DNA from: an uncultured Gemmatimonadota bacterium
GTDB lineage: Bacteria; Gemmatimonadota; Gemmatimonadetes; Gemmatimonadales; Gemmatimonadaceae
NCBI GenBank assembly: GCA_946479995.1
Contig: CAMLIU010000004.1
Span: 1-15,535, forward strand
DNA: 15,535 bases
Reading direction: 5' to 3'
Each line of letters begins with the position of its first letter. The first letter of the stretch is position 1. The position numbers were made by a program, and so were the translations under genes. The notes below the pieces were generated by a model. The model had not been told where the DNA came from and did no database searches. It saw nothing but the letters and a program-made list of their open reading frames with translations. Shown in pieces: positions 7,245 to 13,357 of the stretch.

Positions 7245-8987
7245 ATGTACACCCTGGGAATCAACGCTGCCTTCCACGACCCTGCTGCCTGCCTCGTTCG
7301 CGACGGCGAGGTGATCGCCGCCGCCGAGGAGGAGCGATTCACGAAGATCAAGCATGGCAAGCGGCCTGTCCCCTTCTCGGCGTGGGAGCTGCCGTTCCAT
7401 GCGATCGACTTCTGCCTGGCGAAGGCCGGCATCGGGCTGTGCGACGTGCAGCACGTGGGCTATTCCTTCCAGCCCTCGCAGCTCCTCGGCGCGCGGAGCG
7501 ACGACGCGGCGATCGAGATCCCGCTGCACCCGGCGCGCTATCCTGCGGACACCGACGGACGCAACCCGTGGGAGCCGTTGTTCCTCTCGCACGTGGCGAA
7601 TGCGCCGCGCCAGCTCGCCGACGGTGCGCCCCTGCACCTGGCGAAGCGGTTCCAGGGCATCTGCTGGGACAGGCCGCACCAGTGGCACTTCGAGGATCAT
7701 CACGAGTGTCACGCCGCGAGCGCCTTTCTCGCTTCGCCGTACCAGGAAGCGGCGGTCCTCTGCCTCGACGGCCGCGGTGAGCGTGCGACGACGACGTACT
7801 GGCACGGGAGCGGAGCCTCGCTCCGTCCACTCGGCAAGGTGGAGCTGCCGCACTCGCTGGGACTGCTCTACGAGGACCTCACGCACTACCTGGGCTTCCT
7901 TCGCTCGTCGGACGAATACAAGGTGATGGCGCTCGCGTCGTACGGCGCGCCGACGTTCGCCGACGAGTTCCGGCGGATGATCCACGTCGGTGAAGGCGGA
8001 GCGTACACGATCGAACCCGCGGAGCTGGAGCGACGCTTCGGGCCGGCGCGCACGCGCGGCGGGGCGGTGGAGCAGCACCACTTCGACCTCGCGCGCTCAC
8101 TGCAGCTCGTGCTGGAGGAAACGGTGATCGAGCTGGCTCGCTGGCTGAAGGAGGAAACCGGTGCGCGCTACCTGTGCATGGCGGGGGGGGTGGCGCTCAA
8201 CTGTGTGATGAACGCGCGCCTGCGCGACGCCGGCATCTTCGACGACGTGTGGGTGCAGCCGGCCTCCGGCGACTCGGGCACCGCGCTGGGCGCAGCGCTG
8301 CTCGTGGACGCGCGCGAGCGGCACGCCACGAGCCACGCGACGATGAACCATGCGTACCTCGGACCCTCGTTCGAGGACGACGAGATCGAATCGTTCCTGC
8401 AGTGGTCGAAGCTGCCGTACCGGAAGGTGGACGACGTCGCGGAGGTGACGGCGGGCCTCCTTGCCGAGAACAAGGTGATCGGCTGGTTCCAGGGCGCGAT
8501 GGAATTCGGCCCCCGCGCGCTCGGCGCGCGGAGCATCCTCGCGAGCCCCATCGACGCGGCGATGCAGGCCCGCTTGAACGACCTCAAGGACCGCGAGGAT
8601 TTCCGGCCCGTGGCGCCGGCGGTGGTGGAGGAGGAGGCCGGGTCGTGGTTCGCCGGCGCGCGGGTCGCTCCGTACATGCTGTTCGTCTTCGACGTGAAGC
8701 CGGAGGCGGCGGATCGCATTCCCGCTGTTCGTCACGTGGACGGGACCGCACGCGTGCAGACCGTCCGACGCGACCAGAACCCGCGCTACTACGACCTCCT
8801 GCGCGCGTTCCAGAAGCGCACGGGCGTGCCGGTGCTGGTGAACACGTCGTTCAACACGCGAGGCGAGCCGATCGTGTGCACACCGCGCGACGCAGTGGAG
8901 AGCTTCTGGACGTCGCCCCTCGACGCGCTCGCCATCGGGTCGTTCCTCGTGGAGAAGCCGACGCCCGCCACGCTCGAGGCGCGATGA
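7245..8987 (+). CDS. O-carbamoyltransferase, NodU/CmcH family
   Basis: A 580-residue full-length enzyme of the family that makes carbamoyl-adenylate from carbamoyl phosphate and ATP and passes the carbamoyl group to a hydroxyl, usually on a sugar. The N-terminal Hsp70/Kae1-like ATPase domain starts GINAAFHDPAACL (5-17) and continues with EEERFTKIKH, the histidine cluster HHECHAASAF (152-161), LDGRGE (174-179), GGVALNC (314-320) and GDSGTALGA (342-350). The C-terminal domain has FGPRALGARSIL (421-432), FRPVAP (453-458) and NTSFN (533-537). All expected motifs are present, so it is probably active. In Pseudomonas aeruginosa the homologous WapO carbamoylates a heptose of the LPS inner core; with gmhB and two GT9 genes beside it, a similar target is likely but inferred. 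A run of eight G (8183-8190) lies in the coding region. The stop overlaps the next ATG. Confidence 0.93.
   Translation: MYTLGINAAFHDPAACLVRDGEVIAAAEEERFTKIKHGKRPVPFSAWELPFHAIDFCLAKAGIGLCDVQHVGYSFQPSQLLGARSDDAAIEIPLHPARYPADTDGRNPWEPLFLSHVANAPRQLADGAPLHLAKRFQGICWDRPHQWHFEDHHECHAASAFLASPYQEAAVLCLDGRGERATTTYWHGSGASLRPLGKVELPHSLGLLYEDLTHYLGFLRSSDEYKVMALASYGAPTFADEFRRMIHVGEGGAYTIEPAELERRFGPARTRGGAVEQHHFDLARSLQLVLEETVIELARWLKEETGARYLCMAGGVALNCVMNARLRDAGIFDDVWVQPASGDSGTALGAALLVDARERHATSHATMNHAYLGPSFEDDEIESFLQWSKLPYRKVDDVAEVTAGLLAENKVIGWFQGAMEFGPRALGARSILASPIDAAMQARLNDLKDREDFRPVAPAVVEEEAGSWFAGARVAPYMLFVFDVKPEAADRIPAVRHVDGTARVQTVRRDQNPRYYDLLRAFQKRTGVPVLVNTSFNTRGEPIVCTPRDAVESFWTSPLDALAIGSFLVEKPTPATLEAR
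8183..8190 (+). repeat. G8 homopolymer inside the carbamoyltransferase gene
   Basis: Eight consecutive G residues encode part of the conserved AGGVALNC motif (codons GCG GGG GGG GTG). Runs of this length can slip during replication or translation. A shift into the -1 frame here meets no stop codon until the end of the downstream GT2 gene at 9958. Whether the tract varies is unknown. Confidence 0.6.
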
Positions 8988-9958
8988 TGGACTGCACCGT
9001 CGTCGTCCCCACGTATCGGCGCGCCGACCTGCTGGAGCGGTGCCTCGAGGCACTCGCGCGCCAGCCACTGACGGCTTGCGGGTACGAGGTGGTGGTGGTG
9101 GACGATGCGCGGTCGGACGAGACCCGCGCGCAGGTGGAGCGGTGGGGTGACGGCGGTCGCGTCGTGCGCTACGTGCGTCCAGAGGGCGACGCGCGGGGTC
9201 CGGCAGCGGCACGCAACGCCGGCTGGCGCGCCGCGCGCGGATGGCTCGTGGCGTTCACGGACGACGACACGGTGCCGGACGCGGGTTGGCTGTCGGCAGC
9301 GATCGCGGCCTTCCGGTCCGGTGCGCGCCGGCTCGACGCGGCGTGGGGGAGGATCGAGGTGCCGCTTCCCGAGCGGCCGACGGACTACGAGCGGGACGCG
9401 TCCGGGCTCGAGCGCGCCGGCTTCGTGACGGCGAACTGCTTCGTGCGCCGCGACGTGCTCGAGGCGCTCGGCGGCTTCGACGAGGCATTCACCAGTGCAT
9501 GGCGGGAGGACAGCGACCTGTACTTCCGTCTTCTGGGCGGCGGCTACCGGGTGGAGTACCTCGCGGAGGCGCTCGTCGTGCATCCAGTGCGCCCAGCGTC
9601 GTGGGGCGTGAGCGTGCGCCAGCAGCGTAAGGCAGCATTCGACGCGCTGCTCTACAAGAAGCATCCGGCACTCTTCGCGGAGCACGTGCGTCCGGCGCGG
9701 CCAACGCTCTACTACCCGGTGGTGCTCGCGCTTGGCGCGGCGTGCATCGGCGCGGCGACAGGCGTGGTGCCGGTCGCCGCGGGCGGCTGGGCCGCGTGGG
9801 CCGCGCTCACCGGCGCTTTTGCCGCGCGACGGTTGCGCGGCACGTCACGCAGTCCGCGCCACGTGGCCGAGATGGTCGTGACCTCGGCAGTGATTCCCCC
9901 GCTCTCGCTCTTCTGGCGCGTGCGGGGCGCCGTGCGGCATCGCGTCCTCTTCTGGTAG
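8984..9958 (+). CDS. Glycosyltransferase family 2 with C-terminal membrane segments
   Basis: A 324-residue inverting GT-A glycosyltransferase. The N-terminus VVVPTYRRADLLERCLEAL (6-24) is the typical GT2 opening; VVDDARSD (38-45) holds the nucleotide-binding Asp pair, FTDDDTVP (91-98) the metal-binding DXD-type motif and WREDSDLYFRL (173-183) the ED motif supplying the catalytic base. From about residue 242 two hydrophobic stretches (about 242-264 and 268-280), and possibly a third (about 297-311), suggest anchoring to the inner membrane. The first ATG (8984) overlaps the carbamoyltransferase stop as ATGA, and a second in-frame ATG follows at once, so either may serve. It probably adds a sugar to the same lipid-linked glycan; donor and acceptor are unknown. 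Confidence 0.88.
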   Translation: MMDCTVVVPTYRRADLLERCLEALARQPLTACGYEVVVVDDARSDETRAQVERWGDGGRVVRYVRPEGDARGPAAARNAGWRAARGWLVAFTDDDTVPDAGWLSAAIAAFRSGARRLDAAWGRIEVPLPERPTDYERDASGLERAGFVTANCFVRRDVLEALGGFDEAFTSAWREDSDLYFRLLGGGYRVEYLAEALVVHPVRPASWGVSVRQQRKAAFDALLYKKHPALFAEHVRPARPTLYYPVVLALGAACIGAATGVVPVAAGGWAAWAALTGAFAARRLRGTSRSPRHVAEMVVTSAVIPPLSLFWRVRGAVRHRVLFW

Positions 9959-9964
9959 GTGACC

Positions 9965-10966
9965 ATGCAGCTCCCGTCGTACGTCCAGCTCGAGCCGGTA
10001 GGCCAGTGCAACCTGCGCTGCCAGATGTGCCCGATCCAGTTCCGCACGGACGGCCCTCCGCACGGGCCGCCCGCGTTCATGGAGTACGAGCTGTTCCTCC
10101 AGATGCTCGACGACCTGCCGACGCTCACCGAGCTGCACCTCCAGGGGCTCGGCGAGCCGATGAGGCATCCGCGCTTCTTCGACATGGTGGAGGAAGCGAC
10201 GCGTCGCGGCATCCGCGTGACCACCAACACGAATGCCACGCTGCTCACGCGCGCCCGTGCGGATCGCTGCGTGACCAGCGGCCTCGATACGCTGCACGTG
10301 TCGCTCGATGCGGCGAGCGCGGAATCGTACGAGAAGATCCGCGTCCGCGCGCACTTCGACCGGGTGCTGCGGAACCTGGCGCACCTGCGCGACGCGCGAC
10401 GCGCGGTGGAGAGTGCGCATCCGCAGGTGCGCCTGGTGATGGTGGTGATGCGGCAGAACCTGGAGGAGCTGCCGCGGCTGGTCCAGCTGGCGCACGACCT
10501 CGACATCCACACCATGTGGGTCCAGCACCTCTGCCACGACTTCAGCGAGGCGTCGCTGCCGGAACGCTACGCGCCGATGCGTGACTTCGTGACCGAGCAG
10601 ACGCTGCTCACGGAGCCGCCGGACCACGTGGCCGACGTCTTCTCCCTCGCGCAGGCGACGGCGGAGGAATGCGGGGTGAGCCTGCGGTTGCCGCATACCG
10701 AGGCACGATCACATCCACCAGGCACGCCCGGGCCGCAGCGGTGCGACTGGCCGTGGCACGGACCGTACGTCAGCTACCAGGGCTATTCGATGCCCTGCTG
10801 CATGATCGCCACTCCCGACCGCGGCAACTTCGGGCGTGTCGGAAGCGATGGCACGATCGCCGACATCTGGCAGGGGGAGAAGTACGAGGAGTTCCGGGCG
10901 GCGCTCGCGTCGGACACGCCGCCGGAGATCTGCCGGAGCTGCGCGGTGTACCGGGGGACATTCTAG
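9965..10966 (+). CDS. Radical SAM protein with C-terminal SPASM-type domain
   Basis: A 333-residue radical SAM enzyme. CNLRCQMC (C15, C19, C22) is the CX3CX2C motif binding the [4Fe-4S] cluster that cleaves S-adenosylmethionine. GLGEP (61-65) is the family's SAM-contacting GGE-like motif. The C-terminal third has C260, PCC (277-279), GNFG, an IADIWQGEKYEEFRAAL segment and CRSC (323-326), a SPASM pattern expected to hold one or more auxiliary iron-sulfur clusters. I prefer ATG 9965, with GGTAGG (9954-9959) as ribosome binding site; GTG 9959, right after the previous stop, is the alternative. As last gene of the glycan operon it may oxidise, epimerise or otherwise remodel a sugar or lipid. No short precursor peptide gene is visible beside it, which argues against RiPP maturation. 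The reaction is unknown. Confidence 0.86.
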   Translation: MQLPSYVQLEPVGQCNLRCQMCPIQFRTDGPPHGPPAFMEYELFLQMLDDLPTLTELHLQGLGEPMRHPRFFDMVEEATRRGIRVTTNTNATLLTRARADRCVTSGLDTLHVSLDAASAESYEKIRVRAHFDRVLRNLAHLRDARRAVESAHPQVRLVMVVMRQNLEELPRLVQLAHDLDIHTMWVQHLCHDFSEASLPERYAPMRDFVTEQTLLTEPPDHVADVFSLAQATAEECGVSLRLPHTEARSHPPGTPGPQRCDWPWHGPYVSYQGYSMPCCMIATPDRGNFGRVGSDGTIADIWQGEKYEEFRAALASDTPPEICRSCAVYRGTF

Positions 10967-10976
10967 GCGTCCCCTT

Positions 10977-10995
10977 CCTCCGCCGCCGGCGGAGG
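10977..10995. terminator. GC-rich hairpin after the glycan operon (first of two)
   Basis: Perfect 8-bp arms CCTCCGCC / GGCGGAGG around a 3-base loop, 10 bp after the radical SAM stop. There is no T-tract, so it may slow or help end transcription, or protect the mRNA 3' end, rather than being a classical terminator. It lies between convergent genes and could act on both strands. Confidence 0.4.
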
Positions 10996-10997
10996 CT

Positions 10998-11029
10998 GCC
11001 ACCGCGCCTGGACAGACCGGCGCGGTGGC
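10998..11029. terminator. GC-rich hairpin between convergent genes (second of two)
   Basis: Perfect 11-bp arms (10998-11008 and 11019-11029, GCCACCGCGCC and its complement) around a 10-base loop, 2 bp after the first hairpin. It has no T-tract on either strand. Its place midway between the ends of converging transcription units makes a bidirectional terminator role likely. Confidence 0.5.
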
Positions 11030-11057
11030 TCGCCTGGGCCCGATCGCGCTTCGTCGG

Positions 11058-11882
11058 TCAGGCTTGTGCGGCCAACCGCGCTCGACCGCTTCGCGCAATG
11101 AGGTCGAGCGCTCGGCGGCGGAGCGCGGATTGCCAGCGGGTGCTCGTGCCCTGCGCGAGCCGCTCCCCGCAGTCTGCGGCTGGCACTTCAGTGACCACCA
11201 GTCGAACCGGCGGGGCGTACGCGATTTCCGGCGAAGTCGCCGCCCGATGCGCCGAGCGCCTGACGTGCGTCACCGACTCCCACCCGGCGATCATTCCCTC
11301 GTCGTACTCGCACGCCGATCGCACGAACGCGTCGAGCACCTTCACGATGCGTCGTGCCGACGCGATTCCGGCGCGAAGCGCCTCCGTGGCGACGCGATGC
11401 CGCGCCCATTCCTGCGCGCGTGCCGCCAGCTCCGAGGTCATTGCCTCGCTGGCCTGCTGCAGCTGTTCGATGAAGTTTGCCGGCAGCCCGGCGGCGACGA
11501 AGGTGTCGGCATGCGGTGCCGCTGCGTCGGCCATCGCGTGCGCGGCCGCCGCGAGCTGCTGCGACGTCGGCTTGCCGCGCGGGATGCGGAACTGCTCGAG
11601 CTCCGAGAGAGGTGGTTGAGTGGTGCGGGCGATCAACGCGATTGGAACGAGGTGCGAGCGCAGGAGCCGGCGACGGAGCGCGTGGTATCGCTGCGTGCAG
11701 TTGCGTGACGACGCCGCGCTCGACGCCTGGTCGTCGGCGTGCTGCGCGAGCCTGGCGAGCGACTCGTCGAGCCGGCACCGTGTGCCGCTGGTGACGATGG
11801 CGGGCAGTCGGCCCCGATTCGCGTCGAGGAACACCTGCACGTTGCGCAGGGCTTCCAGCTGGTTGGCTTCCTTGGTCCTCAC
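11058..11882 (-). CDS. Hypothetical protein, mostly alpha-helical
   Basis: A 274-residue protein whose family I do not recognise. It starts at GTG 11882-11880, supported by a strong GGAGGA sequence 4 bp upstream (complement of 11887-11892). The protein opens RTKEANQLEALRNVQVFL, followed by long Ala/Leu/Arg-rich stretches that look like amphipathic helices, including QQLAAAAHAMADAAAPHADTF and IEQLQQASEAMTSELAAR. No signal peptide or membrane segment is visible. Charged residues are spread throughout, and the tail is Arg-rich (SALRRRALDLIARSGRARL), which might bind nucleic acid or membrane, but this is speculation. It has its own leader and is separated from the small-protein operon upstream by a terminator, so it is probably a separate transcription unit. 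It does not carry the repeat module of the upstream small proteins as far as I can see. Confidence 0.72.
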   Translation of the reverse strand: MRTKEANQLEALRNVQVFLDANRGRLPAIVTSGTRCRLDESLARLAQHADDQASSAASSRNCTQRYHALRRRLLRSHLVPIALIARTTQPPLSELEQFRIPRGKPTSQQLAAAAHAMADAAAPHADTFVAAGLPANFIEQLQQASEAMTSELAARAQEWARHRVATEALRAGIASARRIVKVLDAFVRSACEYDEGMIAGWESVTHVRRSAHRAATSPEIAYAPPVRLVVTEVPAADCGERLAQGTSTRWQSALRRRALDLIARSGRARLAAQA

Positions 11883-11886
11883 GGTG

Positions 11887-11892
11887 TCCTCC
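11887..11892 (-). promoter_or_regulatory. Ribosome binding site fixing a GTG start
   Basis: On the minus strand GGAGGA lies 4 bp before GTG 11882. It decides the start of the helical hypothetical protein, since no in-frame ATG lies near. Confidence 0.75.
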
Positions 11893-12202
11893 GGGAAGGA
11901 ATGGATGGAGCGGCGACGACGATCGGCGTGCTGGGAATGACGGTGTCCTTGTCGTTGGTGGTGACCGCCGGGTGACGGAGACGGTGCCCGGGGAAGCGGG
12001 TACCAGCCGCTGTGACGTTGGTGGCAGTCGCTGTTTTCGGCGTGGCGTCGCGTGTCCGGCGCGGTCGTCCAGCTGGGAGATCGGAGCCCTTACTTCATAC
12101 GTTGCAGCAGAAGCCCATTTGGCCAATGTTGCGCACCGAGTAATCGCTGGTGGGCCCGGGGCGCCGGGCAGCGTTCCCTCGCGGATGGTCCGTGCTGAAA
12201 CG
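11893..12202. other. Intergenic stretch, leader of the helical hypothetical gene
   Basis: About 310 bp between the terminator of the small-protein operon and the ribosome binding site at 11887-11892. The promoter of the leftward helical protein gene should be here. The only notably AT-richer patch is about 12090-12145, but no convincing -35/-10 pair is visible. Open frames crossing this region are low-complexity and lack ribosome binding sites, so I call no gene. Confidence 0.45.
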
Positions 12203-12238
12203 AAAATCGCCCGCCGGGCAGTTGGCCCGGCGGGCGAT
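12203..12238 (-). terminator. Intrinsic terminator of the small-protein operon
   Basis: Perfect 14-bp inverted repeat (12206-12219 and 12225-12238) with loop AGTTG. Read on the minus strand, the stem is followed by four T (complement of 12203-12206). It lies 30 bp beyond the stop of the last small gene and should end its transcript, separating it from the helical protein gene further left. Confidence 0.88.
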
Positions 12239-12268
12239 CTACTTTCTGAGCCTCGAGCGCTCAGCGCG

Positions 12269-12739
12269 TCACTGTACGCGCAGCCGTGTCTGACAGGCGT
12301 TCATCAGCGCGGCGCCGACCTGGCGCGCTACCGCCGATCCGCGCGTCGTGATCCGGCTCAGTGACACACCGTGCCGACGAATCCAGGCTGCCGCCCGGGC
12401 CTTCGCCACCGCGAGCTGCCGATCCTCCTCTCCAGCGGGAAGCACGATCGCGGACGACGAACCGGGAAGCCACACGATCTGGTTTCCTTCGCTGGCGACC
12501 GCGTCGTCAGTGTCGGCGTGCTCGTACGTCATGCCGGCGGCATTTGCCAGCTCCGTGAAGGCGAGTCGCGACGAGAGGTCGGCCAGCTCGGCGGCCGGTA
12601 CGTGTGGGCAGAGGAGAGTCATCTGCTCGGTGATACGCTGCGCGAGCGTGGAGACGTTGTCGGAGCTGAGTGAGTGGTCCACGGCGTTCGAGTTGAGGGT
12701 CACCACCTCAGCGAACGCAACCGTCGGGCCAGCCGGCAA
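12269..12739 (-). CDS. Hypothetical protein with helix-loop-helix module (fourth gene of small operon)
   Basis: A 156-residue protein of unknown function. Residues 29-66 align without gaps to the module found in the three genes before it: a first helix, the turn LLCPHVP (42-48), and a second helix ending SRLAFTELAN (57-66). The C-terminal half (about 70-156) is unique in this set: a probable beta segment NQIVWLPGSSSAIVLPAGEED and two helices ending with NACQTRLRVQ, so it looks like a fusion of the module to a second small domain. The start is taken at TTG 12739, because GGGAG (complement of 12744-12748) lies 4 bp upstream and the preceding gene stops only 17 bp away; a later ATG (residue 40) would cut the module in half. 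No signal peptide or membrane segment is present. A terminator follows 30 bp after the stop. Confidence 0.7.
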   Translation of the reverse strand: MPAGPTVAFAEVVTLNSNAVDHSLSSDNVSTLAQRITEQMTLLCPHVPAAELADLSSRLAFTELANAAGMTYEHADTDDAVASEGNQIVWLPGSSSAIVLPAGEEDRQLAVAKARAAAWIRRHGVSLSRITTRGSAVARQVGAALMNACQTRLRVQ

Positions 12740-12756
12740 CCTGCTCCCGGAGCGGC

Positions 12757-12951
12757 CTAGAGCTCGCCCCAGTCCTGCTGTTCGTCCCGTGACTGGATCT
12801 CGGCCATCCGTTCCAGCAGTTCGTGGAACAGATCGTCCGGCATGTCGGGAAAGAGGGGGCGGAGCCGCGGCGTGAGCGCGGTCATGATCTCCTGGAGCCG
12901 CTGGTCGCGCAGACGGGCGAGGGGGTCTCGCGGCTCCTCTTCGTGGCTCAC
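12757..12951 (-). CDS. Small hypothetical protein with helix-loop-helix module (third gene)
   Basis: A 64-residue acidic protein of unknown function made almost entirely of the shared module (residues 19-56): helix 1 LQEIMTALTPRLR, turn PLFPDMP (32-38), helix 2 to ERMAEIQSRD (47-56). A preceding DPLARLRDQR (9-18) lines up position for position with DILSEVRTAR in the first gene, extending the similarity to about 48 residues. It starts at GTG 12951-12949, which overlaps the stop of the gene before it as GTGA. No ribosome binding site is visible, so it probably depends on re-initiation after that gene. Codons are GC-rich at third positions, as in surrounding real genes, which supports it being coding. 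Acidic ends (SHEEEPRD and DEQQDWGEL) suggest a soluble cytoplasmic protein. Confidence 0.72.
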   Translation of the reverse strand: MSHEEEPRDPLARLRDQRLQEIMTALTPRLRPLFPDMPDDLFHELLERMAEIQSRDEQQDWGEL

Positions 12952-13169
12952 CGGATGGTGGGTCCGGCCGAGGCGTTGGCCTGGTGCTGGGCGACGGCGA
13001 GCCGCGTCACGAGTCGAACCAGCTCTCCCTCAGGCAGATGTCCGCAGACGGGCCGCAGCCGATAGGCGATCTCGAGGGCCAGGGCGCGGATGCGCGGGCT
13101 GGCGAGGGGATCGTCGTCGTCGGGACAGGCGGCGGGCGCGGAGGGAAGGGTGAAGCGGGGGAGGGTCAC
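12948..13169 (-). CDS. Small hypothetical protein with helix-loop-helix module (second gene)
   Basis: A 73-residue protein of unknown function. The frame is open to 13442, but the upstream part overlaps the first gene and is low-complexity, so I place the start at GTG 13169-13167, which overlaps the first gene's stop as GTGA. After a Pro/Asp-rich N-terminus with CPDDDDPLASPR (15-26) comes the shared module (27-64): helix 1 IRALALEIAYRLR, turn PVCGHLP (40-46), helix 2 to VTRLAVAQHQA (54-64). Two cysteines (15 and 42) are present; the second falls at the same module position as a cysteine in the fourth gene. Its own stop overlaps the next GTG in the same way. No ribosome binding site of its own is visible, so coupled translation is likely. 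Confidence 0.7.
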   Translation of the reverse strand: MTLPRFTLPSAPAACPDDDDPLASPRIRALALEIAYRLRPVCGHLPEGELVRLVTRLAVAQHQANASAGPTIR

Positions 13170-13357
13170 TGCCGGAAACCCCCGAGCCCTTCGCTGGCGA
13201 GCCGGTGATCGGCCAGCCGCTCCGCCGTCTCGATGAGGGCTTCCTCGGACAGGTCCGGGCCCAGGCGTCGAATCTTGGGAATGAGCTCGGCGACGAGGGC
13301 GTTGAAGCGAGCTGTCCGCACCTCGCTCAGGATGTCGCGCTGATGATCCGAAGCCAT
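13166..13357 (-). CDS. Small hypothetical protein with helix-loop-helix module (first gene)
   Basis: A 63-residue protein of unknown function and the first of four related genes. It starts at ATG 13357-13355; no clear Shine-Dalgarno sequence precedes it. The module occupies residues 18-55: helix 1 FNALVAELIPKIR, turn RLGPDLS (31-37), helix 2 with EEALIETAERLADHRLAS. A leading DILSEVRTAR (8-17) matches the equivalent segment of the third gene. Nothing suggests secretion or membrane insertion. The stop TGA (13168-13166) overlaps the GTG of the next gene. An AT-rich island with a 10-bp palindrome about 75-85 bp upstream probably holds the operon promoter. Function cannot be inferred; the repeated, stoichiometrically coupled layout suggests that the products act together. 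Confidence 0.72.
   Translation of the reverse strand: MASDHQRDILSEVRTARFNALVAELIPKIRRLGPDLSEEALIETAERLADHRLASEGLGGFRQ

Noticed and set aside
8174..8983. Separate gene in the -1 frame before the GT2 start
   Set aside because: The translation is Arg/Gly/Pro-rich shadow sequence of the carbamoyltransferase; kept only as a note on the G8 tract.
11972..12364. 130-codon rightward frame in the gap before the small-protein operon
   Set aside because: It runs through the leftward terminator and into the fourth small gene, has no ribosome binding site and no coherent protein features.
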